Assembly: GCA_946894095.1 (NCBI GenBank)
Contig: OX335660.1
Span: 15,133,001 to 15,197,000 of the forward strand
DNA length: 64,000 bases
Direction of reading: 5' to 3'
Origin: Incurvaria masculella
Taxonomy: Eukaryota; Arthropoda; Insecta; Lepidoptera; Incurvariidae
Every line of letters starts with the position of its first letter. The stretch's first letter is position 1. Under the pieces are notes generated by a model. That model saw only the letters and a program-made list of their open reading frames with translations, was not told the origin of the DNA and made no database searches. Below, piece by piece: positions 39,420-49,216 of this stretch. Both the position numbers and the translations under genes were made by a program.

Positions 39420-39658
39420 GTATTTATTACACCATTAATCCACCATTAATAGTGAGTTTGTAATGCAAAAAAAAAAAGTAAACATTGCCTTTAAATTCTT
39501 ATTTACAGTTAACTAACATCGACCTTTTTTTTTAAATATAACCATACAGATATCTTTTCCGATTTTTCGAGTTACGATTTTCCAAAGTTGAAAAAATATT
39601 TTGTAATTACATAGTGACTTTTCCCAATACGGGGATGATATATTATTATTTACATTAA
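39420..39658 (+). repeat. Tandem duplication, unit B copy 1
   Basis: Nearly identical to 39868-40107; differences are a few substitutions (for example AACATTGCC/AACATTGTC) and one-base run-length changes. Confidence 0.9.
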
Positions 39659-39867
39659 TCATTACTTATTAGTTCTACATTCTGAATCTTAGTTACTAGG
39701 TACACCTTTTAGTTGTATAAGTAAACAAGCCCATTATGTAAAAAAACGTGTATTACCAAAACATATGTTTTTTTTCAGATGATGCAATAGAAGAACAGTC
39801 ACCAAATAATTCCCAACTCATAAAGGACACCAACATGATATCTAATAGTAAGTAATTTATTCAATCA
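39659..39867 (+). repeat. Tandem duplication, unit A copy 2 (contains a 69-nt exon)
   Basis: Copy of 28893-29107. The exon 39779-39847 between TTTTTTTTCAG and GTAAGT is 69 nt, so inclusion of one or both copies keeps the frame. Confidence 0.9.
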
Positions 39868-42800
39868 TTGTATTTATTACACCATTAATCCACCATTAAT
39901 AGTGAGTTTGTAATGCAAAAAAAAAAAGTAAACATTGTCTTTAAATTCTCATTTACAGTTAACTAACATCGACCTTTTTTTTTTAAATATAACCATACAG
40001 ATATCTTTCCGATTTTTCGAGTTACGATTTTCCAAAGTTGAAAAAATATTTTGTAATTACATAGTGACTTTTCCCAATACGGGGATGATATATTATTATT
40101 TACATTAATGTTACTTATATTTAATTTTACTTTAAAGTCGTAATGTGGATTCCAAATCCTACTAATATTATATTTGCGAAAGTTTGTGAGGATGTAAGGA
40201 TGGATGTTTGTTACTCGTTCACGCAAAAACTACTGAATGGATTTTAATGAAATGGGTTAGGGTAAGGAAAGGGTAGGGATAGGGTATGTCAAAACGACAT
40301 TGACCCGAGCGGAGTCGGGCACCTTAGCTAGTACTGTTATATTTTTATGTATGAAATTGTTAGAAATACGCCAATAATAGGATGATTTCTTTACTAAAAA
40401 AATGTTATAGCAATAAAGTATTTACATAAATATAATAATTATTATTGTTTCAGGCGATGAATCTTCATTTTCGAATGTGAGCGAAGAAATCGACATAATT
40501 CCAAATATTTCAATAAAGAGCACACAAATTGAAGTCGCAAATATCTCAAATGATTTCATATCCGACTCTGATCCAGAATACATGGCTCCAAAGTTTCCTG
40601 AAATTCCATCAAATTCTCGTTGCATAATTCCAGAGTCTGAATCCGAGACGTCTTCTGATAATATATTAAAAGAAAAAGAGAATGTCAAGGTGTACTATGG
40701 AAGTTCTGTAATTGGCTCCGACGGAGATTTACTTCCATTAACTGAAACTGATACTGATCCGGACTACGAGGGCTCGGCAACAAGCTGGTCCGAGGACTTT
40801 AATGAAACCATTAAAAAAAAAATTACTAAAAACAAAACAAAGTCTAAGCAAATATCAAAGAAGGCATATGTCCCCTCAAGTATTGAAAATACGAAGAAAA
40901 TAAATTCTGCTCCTAAAAAGGAAAAGCCAACGCAAAAAATAAATAATAAACAATCGAAAAAACTTTTTGACGTTAAACATGTAAGAAATCCATTACAAAC
41001 TACAAAATCAAGCTACAAATTGAAACCGGGAACAAAAAAACTGAATAAGAATAAAAATGAACCTGCAGACCCAAGTGATACAACATATTCAGAAAGTGAA
41101 ATCGATAGTATAACAGACAATATTTTAACCAACAAAAAAGAACAAACAGCATGGAATAAAATACATGGCTGCTTATTCTGCGGACAACAAGTAAAAAAAT
41201 TTGCGACACATTTAGAAAAAAACCACGGTGACCAGATAGAAGTTAAAACATTGTTAGCTTTACCAAAAACAAGTAAAGGACGGAGCAAATTGATAAATAA
41301 CCTTGATTTACTATCATGTATTGAAAACAGCACCGAGTTAATGACAAGCAAACAAAAACCAATACGAAAAGAAAGAAAAATTAAAGAAAATAAAAATGAT
41401 ACCCCCGTTATCATAACAAATACAGATCAAAGACACTCCACAGATTCTGAGGAAGAAAATAATAATAAAAAAATAAATAAAAAATGTGAGCTCATGAAAG
41501 CTACTAACCAAAAAGGAAAACGAACATGGGACAAACTACATGGCTGCTTGTATTGCGGTAAAGCAGTAAAAAAATTTGCATTTCATTTACAGATGCATCA
41601 CTCTGATCAGGGAGAAGTTGAAAAGTTTTTGGCCTTACCCAAAAACACACAACAACGTCGAGAATTAATTGAAAACCTGAGACAAAAGGGTAACTATTTA
41701 TTCAATTCGAAAGTGATTAAGCAAGGGGATGGTAGCGTGATCCCCAAAAGAAGGCAAAACTCAAACGTTACCAAAAAAAGATATGTAGAAGAATATGTAC
41801 CATGCAATAATTGTTTAGGTTTCTACCAAAAAAAGACCATTTATGCACACTTCAATCGGTGCATTTATAAAAAAGATGCAAGAAAATCAAATTCTTCAAC
41901 TTGTTCGGCACTTTTTCCAGTGTCGGACCAGGCATCTAACCTTTTGAAAGAGAATGTATTGGCTAAAATGTCACAAGACGTTATATTTCACACTATTCGG
42001 TCCGACGATTTGATAATGAAATATGGATCACACCTATATACCAAACATGGGACTGAGAAACATCTACATCAATTTGTAGCTCAAAAGATGAGGGAAGTTG
42101 GACGTTTAGTTCATACTTTGCGGGAGGTGAATCCTAACATAAGGTCGTTGTCAGATGTTTATTATCCTCCATACTTCGCTGACTTTATTACGAGTGTTAA
42201 AAAAGTGGCAGGTTTTGATGAATTAACAAATGCCTATGCTATTCCATCTTTGGCCACCAAAATAGGTACGGCTGTCAAACTTTGCGCAGGGCTTCTGAAA
42301 TCACAAGCGATAATAGAAAATGATTCAAAAAAGCGCGCTGAAATAGAAGATTTCATTTACCTGTATGAATCATTTTGGAAACACGAAATTTCCTCTAAAG
42401 CATTAAAAACGACTTACAGAAAGAAATGGAACACAACAGACAAACTTCCTTTGGCGGATGATATAAGTAAATTAAATGATTATCTGAGAAATGAGGCCTC
42501 ACGGATAGTTTCGGGTAAATTAGAACCAGAGACTTGGCAAGCACTGTGCAACGTCACAATGGCACAAACAATTATTTTTAACAGAAGAAGAGCAGGGGAA
42601 GTTGAAAGGGCGCTGTTAAAATATTATTTAATGGCGGAAAAAATACCAATTAGCAGAGATGTGGAAAAAACATTAACCAACTCAGAAAAATATATATCTA
42701 AAGACCTTCTCAGGTTTGAAGTCCAAGGAAAACGAGGAAGAAAGGTACCGATTATTTTGACGGTTGATTTACAGAAACAATACAATATTTTGATCAATAA

Positions 42801-43620
42801 CAGAGAAAAATATGGAGTACCTGAGGAAAACCCCTATATTTTTGGAAAACCGGGAACAAATGACCCAATTAAAGCTGGTCCAGTCATAGAGTATTTTTCT
42901 AAGCAATGTGGAGCAAAGAACCCAGAGAATTTGAGGTCAACAAAATTACGAAAGCAAATCGCGACTGCTTGTCAAGTCCTTAACTTAAAAGAAAATGAAA
43001 TGGACCAGATTGCAACCTATATGGGCCATGACATCAGGGTCCACAGGCAGTTTTATCGCTTACCTTTAAGTACAACTCAATTGACTAAAGTTAGTAAGCT
43101 GCTTATAAGTCTGGATCAAGGGTCCTTACTATCAAATAAAGGCAAAGATCTTGATTCGATCCAAATATGCAACCCATCAGATAACATTGAAAATGTTGAT
43201 ACAAATAATGCTTGCAGCATTAAAATTCTGGAAGATTTGAACGATCTATCCACAGATTTAAAAAAGCAAAATCTGAATGTGCTAAAACCAAAACCACAAA
43301 CCAGAAGTAGTAAGCAATCAAAAAACTATTCAGATTCAAGTCACAGTGAGTCCGATTCAAGCACAGGAAGTAAAATTATAACCAAACTAAAACCGACAAA
43401 GAAAAACAATCAAAAACGACCATGGTCGTTAGAAGAAAAGGAAGCCGTTTTGAGAATATTTCAGCAATCAATATTATTGGGGAAGGTGCCAAATAAAAGC
43501 CAATGTGATGATTGCCTAAGAAAAGAACCTGCATTGTCAAATCGCACATGGACCCAAATTAAACATTTTGTCTATAATCAAATTCAAAAGATATCAGGAA
43601 TAAAGAGAAAGAAGAATTAG
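39835..43620 (+). CDS. Crypton-like tyrosine recombinase with zinc fingers and C-terminal SANT-like region
   Basis: Exon 39779-39847 splices (GTAAGT; acceptor TTTCAG to 40453) to 40454-43620. The first in-frame Met is at 39835, giving about 1059 residues. Numbers below count from 40477. The acidic N-terminus includes ISDSDPEYMAPK. Two similar C2H2-like fingers (~231-252, ~356-377; GCLFCGQQVKKFATH and GCLYCGKAVKKFAFH) and a third Cys cluster (~443-462) would bind DNA. The recombinase core has NRRRAGEVE (R ~703), KLRK (R 825), MGH (H 851) and Y 860 nine residues after that His, the standard spacing. The usual box II His is Thr. The C-terminus (RPWSLEEKEAV) looks SANT-like. The exact family is uncertain. 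Confidence 0.78.
39868..40107 (+). repeat. Tandem duplication, unit B copy 2
   Basis: Uninterrupted A-B junction at 39867/39868 shows the pre-insertion site of the non-LTR element. Confidence 0.9.
40157..40331 (+). mobile_element. Short non-autonomous Lep1-type Helitron
   Basis: Starts TCCTACTAATATTAT then GCGAAAGTTTGTGAGGATG, ends in GCTAG followed by T, after a CCCGAGCGGAGTCGGG hairpin. These ends match the Lepidoptera Lep1 Helitrons as I remember them. About 175 bp, in the intron before the main recombinase exon. Confidence 0.8.
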
Positions 43621-43866
43621 AAAAGGGTTAGGGTTGATTAAAATTTTTAACAAATATTCGTTTTATCAAGGAAAATTTTAAAATATTTAAGTTTTAAAAG
43701 TGTTTTCAATAATTATTACTTATGAAACCAAAAACGCTGACCAAAAATCTATAGTGTATCCTACATTTCATCAGATATTTTACTTGGTGGTTTTAATTTG
43801 ATTTTAGCTTCTTTTCGCTTTTAAGTTTGTTTTCATTTTTTAATCGTTAAATGTGTTTAAGGACCA

Positions 43867-44490
43867 TATACCATGTATCCCTTATTCATGAAAAAAAATA
43901 TTATTAAAATCGGTGACGAATTGATAAACTCTTTCTTTGAGTTTCGTCGTTTCAAAACCAACGAAATCAAACAGATTGAAATATATATCCGCCATGACAC
44001 AAGGGTCTACAGAAATGTCTACATACAGGGGTATATGGTCGTTACGTTAACCAGGTATTCCTTGGCATATTTGGAGCAAACCAGTTAGATAACATTTTGT
44101 TTTAGGACTTAAAATAAGTTTTTTTTTAAGTCGTATAACAAAATACTGCCCATCTTTTTTGTTCCAAATATACCAAGAAATAAATACCAGGTTTACGTTT
44201 GGACCATACCCCGAAAACCCGGTGCAGTTTAGCTGCAAGTGAAACTCATCGAAGTAAACTGCTTATAAGCCACGACCAAATGTCCTTCCAGTCAAATAAG
44301 GGCAAGGATCTTGATTATATACAAGTAAATATCGAAGCAGACATCATTTAAAATGCAAACATGAACCAGAAGTAGTGAATATCCAAAAATCTGCACATAT
44401 GTATTATTATATCTCTATGGCACATATTAAAGCACAGTCCGATTCAATCACAAAAAGTAAAGTTATCAAAATAACTAATATTGTACTCGA
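43867..44490 (+). pseudogene. Degenerate partial second copy of the recombinase gene
   Basis: Readings such as TNEIKQIEIYIRHDTRVY resemble ENEMDQIATYMGHDIRVH of the intact gene, with the Gly-His changed to Arg-His. At 44250-44330 AAACTGCTTATAAGCC and AAATAAGGGCAAGGATCTTG-type stretches follow the intact gene's order. The copy is cut by a MITE (44027-44215) and by many changes. It suggests a tandem partial duplication of the gene's 3' half. Confidence 0.65.
44027..44215. mobile_element. Small inverted-repeat element (MITE-like)
   Basis: GGTATATGGTCGTTACGTTA... is inverted at the right end; the inner arm ACCAGGTATT...TTGGCATATTTGGAGCAAA pairs with 44156-44195. About 70-80% arm identity. No target duplication fixed. 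Confidence 0.6.
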
Positions 44491-44579
44491 TATTTAAATT
44501 CGTGTTTTTATTTTGATTTTAATTAAATATATGTAATAGTGAAAATAGTGGGTGTTGAATGAAGTTGGGTCACTGAATT

Positions 44580-44662
44580 AATTCTCGTGCAGGTCGTTAG
44601 AGTAGACTGAGGGATTCTTCATTCGTGGTTCGGATTCCACGTGAAACAGTAGGTCCCCTTCC
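44580..44662 (+). mobile_element. SINE, left piece (interrupted by Harbinger)
   Basis: GTGGTTCGGATTCCACG...CCCCTTCC corresponds to the body of the SINE at 28672-28875. The A-box head is not recognisable. It continues at 47479. Confidence 0.65.
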
Positions 44663-44811
44663 TTACAGCTCGTTCCCACCTGTCGGCTATCTGATCCGTA
44701 TATTAATCGGATGTCGGCGCCTTTGTTCACACACACGATTAATAATCGGTTGTCGGCCACGGTCGAAGCTAGTGCCAATTTTAAGCACTCTACGCGAGGC
44801 GATTGTGCACG

Positions 44812-46882
44812 ATGGACGTCGACGAAGCTCTTGTTGTGATGTATTATTATTTGAGAAGAAAACGAAGAAAGACAGCCAAGGAAAGAAAATATTGGGTGCA
44901 CCCAATCCTGAGAGAAAGATTTAGTTTGGGAACATTTCAGAATTTAATAACAGAATTGAGGAGTGACGAAATTAAGTTTTTCAACTATTTTAGAATGTCG
45001 ATAACTACATTCAACCATCTATTGGCTCAAATATCAGTGAGCATAAACTACCAAAATACGAGATTTAGAGACTGCATTTGTACTGAAGAAAGGTTGGCGA
45101 TATTTTTAAGGTAATATAATTATACATATTAATTTGTATAAAGGAAGAAATAAAACAGTCACTTTTAGTTCACATATATTTATTGAAAGAAATAACTTTA
45201 ATTTTTTTTAATTACGAAAACAAATTAAATATTACTAAAATCTAAGTCCGAATCTTGAGTATTACTTGAATGTAGTGACAAAGTAGGTGATGCTGGTTCA
45301 ACGAGTTGGCGTGTCGAATATCCATATCCACTTGAAGGGAAGATATTATTCTGGTTTAATGGTGGGTGCACATTCTGGTTTTGTGACGAATATACAGATT
45401 GTTGCACGTGATCTCTTGACTGTGAATGCCCACCATAGTTTGATGAGTATAAACGACTTTCACGCTGCTTTTTAATATTTTGAATCAGTGACAGCACGCC
45501 TGATTGAAACTCTAAAGTTTCGCTATCGTCAAAAGACGTAACGCTCGGTAGAACACCTTTGAAAAAAGAGAGCATTGGATGTTCGTTACTTCTGTCTGAC
45601 TGTAGCCTGCTATCTAAAAACTGGCTCATTTTGTCATCGAGGGTTTTGGGCTTTTTGGAAGTGCTTGGTAATAGCAGCTCTGAATTTATATCTGTTGTAT
45701 TGGCCGCTGATGCCTCGGGACATGTATCTGTTGGACGCTTCTTGACAGAATCATGAGTTCGATTAGGCTCAGCCACTTTTTGCAGAAAACTCATCTGTTC
45801 TTTATATATATATGGCTTTGAAAACTTAGCCCCTGCTCCGGATTTTTTGACGTCTTTTTTATTTGCTCGCATCCAGGCATCTCGTAGATTCGACCACTTT
45901 GTAGATACTAATTTACCTGCAATTACAATAGGTACATATAGAAATGTTAATTATTTTACCTACTTAATTATTTTACAGATATTGCGCATCGGGTTGTTCC
46001 TTCAAAGAATTGCACTATAGTTACAGAGTTGGTGTGTCAACTATTAGTAAAATCTGCAAAGAAATTAGTTCCACTATCTGGGATGTATTAAGAGACGAGT
46101 TCATGAAAATTCCTGATAATGAGAGTAAATGGTTGGAAATTGCAAAAAGTTTTGATATGAAAGCCAACTTTCCGCACTGTCTTGGAGCAGTTGATGGTAA
46201 GCACATAAGAGTGGTGAAACCAAACAATACTGGCTCGATGTATTTTAATTACAAAGATTATTTTTCATTTGTTTTACTAGCCGTTGTTGATTCAGAATAT
46301 CGTTTTATTTTTATGAGTGTTGGCTCGTATGGAAAAGAATGCGATTCTTCAATATTCAAGGAGTCAACTATATGGAAGAAACTGAATGATGGTAGTTTAA
46401 ATATACCAAAACCAAGGCCTCTACATGCAACACTTCAAAATGATATGCCTTATGTTCTCGTGGGCGATGAGGCTTTCCCTCTGTCAACAAATTTGTTAAG
46501 ACCTTTTGGAGGCACTCATTTAGACCACATGAAAAAAATATTTAACTATCGTTTAAGTCGGGCAAGAAGGTACGTTGAATGCGCATTCGGTATTTTAGCC
46601 AATAAATGGAGAATATTTCATCGGCCACTGGATGTCCACCCAGACACGGCTATCGAAATTGTAAAAGCGTGTACAGTATTACACAATTTTGTAAGAGAAA
46701 AGGACGGTCTGAACTTTGAAGATATTCATTATGCGGCAGAAAATCCGATGCAAGAACAAGTACAACTGCAAAACTGTAATCCACGTGGTGGTCCTATTGC
46801 AAATGATATACGGTCTGAATTTGCAAACTACTTCGTTTCAACAATAGGCTCGGTGCCTTGGCAACCAGAAGCGCATGGTTAA
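44812..46882 (+). CDS. Harbinger nuclease (DDE_Tnp_4-type transposase), two exons
   Basis: Exons 44812-45110 and 45979-46882 (donor GTAATA, acceptor TTTTACAG) give 400 residues. The start is the first ATG of the frame. The splice joins AIFLR to YCASGCSFKEL, as expected in the family's RYLASG.S...L region. Helical N-terminal region, then catalytic motifs: GAVDGKHIR (first Asp), GDEAFPL (second Asp), and RARRYVECAFGIL carrying the Glu. Family knowledge: the nuclease needs its Myb/MADF partner to enter the nucleus and bind the ends. No disruption, so it may be active. Confidence 0.92.
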
Positions 46883-47118
46883 TATTTATGTTTTGAATTT
46901 TACGTATATTATTAAATAAATAACTTCAAACACTTACCACATGATTGTCTTTCTTTTTCGTCCAAATTGTCAAAATTAGGTATGAGTAGGCAGCAAACTT
47001 CCCGCCAAGCAGCTATTTTCAGTTGCTTATCTTTATAATCATTTAGAGTTTTGTCCCAAAGGACACCTCTTTCCTGAACTAGTGTGATCAATTGTTCGGG
47101 GTTGATATTTCTTTCCAT
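45225..47118 (-). CDS. Harbinger-associated MADF-type DNA-binding protein, two exons
   Basis: Exons 47118-46938 and 45916-45225 (donor GTAAGT, acceptor TTGCAG) give 290 residues; exon lengths sum to a multiple of three. The MADF domain spans the junction: LITLVQERGVLWDKTLNDYKD, WREVC, then after the splice KWSNLRDAWMR. The C-terminal part is Q/N/S-rich with a BESS-like region (MLSFFKGVLPSV). MADF proteins bind DNA; in Harbinger they recruit the nuclease to the termini. The second exon lies inside the nuclease gene's intron, on the opposite strand. Confidence 0.88.
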
Positions 47119-47478
47119 TACTACGAATCACCAAACGTGCGTACAATAAAAACACAACAACTCTGCTTGCGCGCCGCGATGTGTGTGTGCGCGATCGCAG
47201 GTACGACGTACGCACGAACGGAATGAGGGGTAGCGGGGAGAGGGTTATCGGCTCCGACATCAGACAAATGTGAACAGCGCCGTTCTTAATCATAGGCGAG
47301 CGAGATCCGACACGATTTTTTTCCGGGCGTAGAGGGCTGGCAAAACACCCGACATTTCTTGTCGGAGCCGACACAAAATCGGTTTCCGATAAGTGTGAAT
47401 AGCGTCATATACAATGCTCTGCCACTAGAACTTCCGTTTAATATACGGATCCGACACCCGACAAGTGGGAACGAGCTC

Positions 47479-47565
47479 TTACTAAACCTGGTGGCAGGGT
47501 TAATCCCGCCCGGGTTGGTACCACCGCATTGGATGAACGATTGGTCGAAGCGGCAATGAAAATTG
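47479..47565 (+). mobile_element. SINE, right piece
   Basis: GGTGGCAGGGTTAATCCCGC and GGTTGGTACCACCGCATTGG match the SINE at 28672-28875 and continue 44580-44662 across the Harbinger. Confidence 0.7.
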
Positions 47566-48640
47566 TCCGTGTTTTTCATCCAGTTTAATGTAGCCGCGCA
47601 ATATAAGGAAGGTCCTGGCATGTCACCTGGTTTTCATGTGGTGTTATGGGCTGATATCACGACGGTGGTTGTGGTATTAGCCATCATGTTGGGATTACAA
47701 AAAAACTATTTCATTTATTTCCACTTCAGCTCCAGTTGCGCTCTGTTTTAATGTCGGTGGTTATTTGACATATTCATTGGTGAAACTGAGTATTTATATT
47801 CTGATAATTTGAAATATCGAGCTTAAAATATTGGTAATTTTTTAAAGCTCTGACATAATTAATAAGCACATGTAAATGATAAAACTTACAGTTATTAAAT
47901 GGAATATGTTTCTTGCAAAAAGATTCCGGACACTAACTTGTAACGTCGCTTTGATATTTTATTTATGGGAAAGGGCTGTGCTTATAATAGATAAGTGCGC
48001 CAAACTTAGCTTCTAACTGGGATGGTAGAGTGGATTATAATAAGCAATTTTGGTAAAGGAACATAGGTAAGGAATCGAAGTTTTCTATCCAAAGTATTTT
48101 TTTAAAATATTAAATCATGTACTTATTATTCACGTATTCCGACGTGAACAGGTAATTTTGACCTTGAAAAGTTCCTTCGCCAATATCTGCATCGCCACCA
48201 TCTGCCTCGCTGGCGGTGGAGACATGGCGATGCGTACGTTGGTGAGACGTTGGAGAAGGATATATGGGTACCTCATTGGCGATTAATTTGCGGCCCACAC
48301 TCAGCTCCATAGCTAGCGGCGGATTTGTGCCGGCGGAGGAGATATTGGCGATGCATACGTTGACGATGCATTCCCTGGCGTTGAAGCTAGGCGACGGAGA
48401 CATTGGCGATGGAGATGAAGGAGGGGTATAACTCAGCTTACAATGGCTTCACCGAACATATCCGGGCCCATTGGCAGTAGAGAAAGGTTTCAATAGAGGT
48501 CGGGACAAGGGGTGGCCACCGTCTCCTACGCGCTAACGTTTCGGCTCGCTTCAAGCCTCATCAAGCATCGAATTATATGATACCGTCAAGGCAAGTTTTC
48601 AGGTTGCACCAGACAACAAACACAAATGAGTGAAATATAC
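47566..48640. other. Unassigned internal sequence of the recombinase unit
   Basis: No supported gene. A stretch at 48160-48420 is rich in GGCGATG / GACGTTG / GGCGGAG words, like a degenerate low-complexity or minisatellite tract, and yields short open frames that I do not believe. Confidence 0.5.
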
Positions 48641-49094
48641 TAATATGAGACTAAGGCCTCAGGTTTGGTTAACTGGCAATATAAAAAGCTCACTGCTTAC
48701 ATTAGCCTAAAGCGAGACGTTTTACACAGATTATCTGATTGAAAATGTTAAATGTGAGGCCGCCTCATATTTGGGCATTTCACAATCCCAAAAACGAGAC
48801 TCTTGACACACAATATTGATACAAACCAAAAGCGAGCCGTTTTATACACACCACCTGCTATACAGCACGAATTGGAGCCCTCGTCTCGGATTCGTGCAGG
48901 CCTCGGATATGGGTGTGTTAGCACATTTAAAAAACCTTGAATATCTCTGAAACTATATATGATATCGAAACGGGTGTTTGAGAGTATAATATGTGAGAAG
49001 ACGAAGGCCGTCCTTATCTATGTGATATGTCTGTATTTTGATAAATAGCTGAGGGCCTCGGATTGGTGCATTTAAACAAGTCAAGAAATTTGGT
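48641..49094. promoter_or_regulatory. Right subterminal region of the recombinase unit with repeated GAGAC-type motifs
   Basis: Carries AAAGCGAGACG (about 48712), AAATGTGAGGCCGCCTCA (about 48746), AAACGAGACTC (about 48785), AAAGCGAGCCG (about 48829) and CTCGTCTCGG (about 48877). Left-end counterparts are at 27766-28130. Likely binding sites of the element's own protein; inferred. Confidence 0.5.
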
Positions 49095-49118
49095 CTCACA
49101 TTTAGGACTCAGCAAACA
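49095..49118 (-). repeat. Right 24-bp inverted repeat of the recombinase unit
   Basis: Exact inverse of 27751-27774, ending GACTCAGCAAACA. Confidence 0.9.
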
Positions 49119-49120
49119 AG

Positions 49121-49123
49121 GGT

Positions 49124-49154
<31 letters not shown>
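49121..49154. repeat. (TG)n microsatellite
   Basis: About 15 TG units with one TA interruption, right next to the recombinase unit border. Confidence 0.95.
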
Positions 49155-49155
<1 letters not shown>

Positions 49156-49216
49156 AATTAGTGTAAGTATAAATATAAGAAACCCTTATCGTTGAAGAGA
49201 CAAGTCTTTTTTGAAA

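Larger units (their letters stand above)
44666..47478. mobile_element. PIF/Harbinger DNA transposon, structurally complete
   Basis: 2813 bp. Inverted termini CAGCTCGTTCCCACCTGTCGG and, inverted, GAGCTCGTTCCCACTTGTCGG extend ~45 bp with mismatches; TTA is duplicated at 44663-44665 and 47479-47481, as usual for Harbinger. It encodes the two standard proteins in divergent/overlapping arrangement: a DDE nuclease (plus) and a MADF-type DNA-binding protein (minus), whose second exon lies within the nuclease intron. Both frames are open. Inserted in a SINE. Confidence 0.92.
27751..49118 (+). mobile_element. Tyrosine-recombinase unit bounded by 24-bp inverted repeats (about 8 kb without later insertions)
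   Basis: Perfect 24-bp inverted repeats starting TGTTTGCTGAGTCCTA at 27751-27774 and 49095-49118. Both ends carry further short motifs of the types AAATGTGAGRC and AAACGAGAC, including two long odd-centred palindromes on the left. The native gene inside is a multi-exon Crypton-like tyrosine recombinase (exons to 43620). I find no target duplication at the borders, unlike every other element here; that would fit recombinase-mediated integration. Contains a SINE, a non-LTR element with nested gypsy, a Helitron, a MITE and a Harbinger. Classification uncertain. Confidence 0.7.

Noticed and set aside
40477..40479. GTG as start of the recombinase
   Set aside because: Not a eukaryotic start; the frame extends to an acceptor at 40453 and an in-frame ATG in the upstream exon.
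46010..46012. Start of the Harbinger nuclease second frame at a TTG
   Set aside because: The frame is open upstream to a splice acceptor and joins an N-terminal exon that ends at 45110.
48110..48403. 97-codon minus-strand frame
   Set aside because: Located in a low-complexity GGCGATG-rich tract with no recognisable domain.
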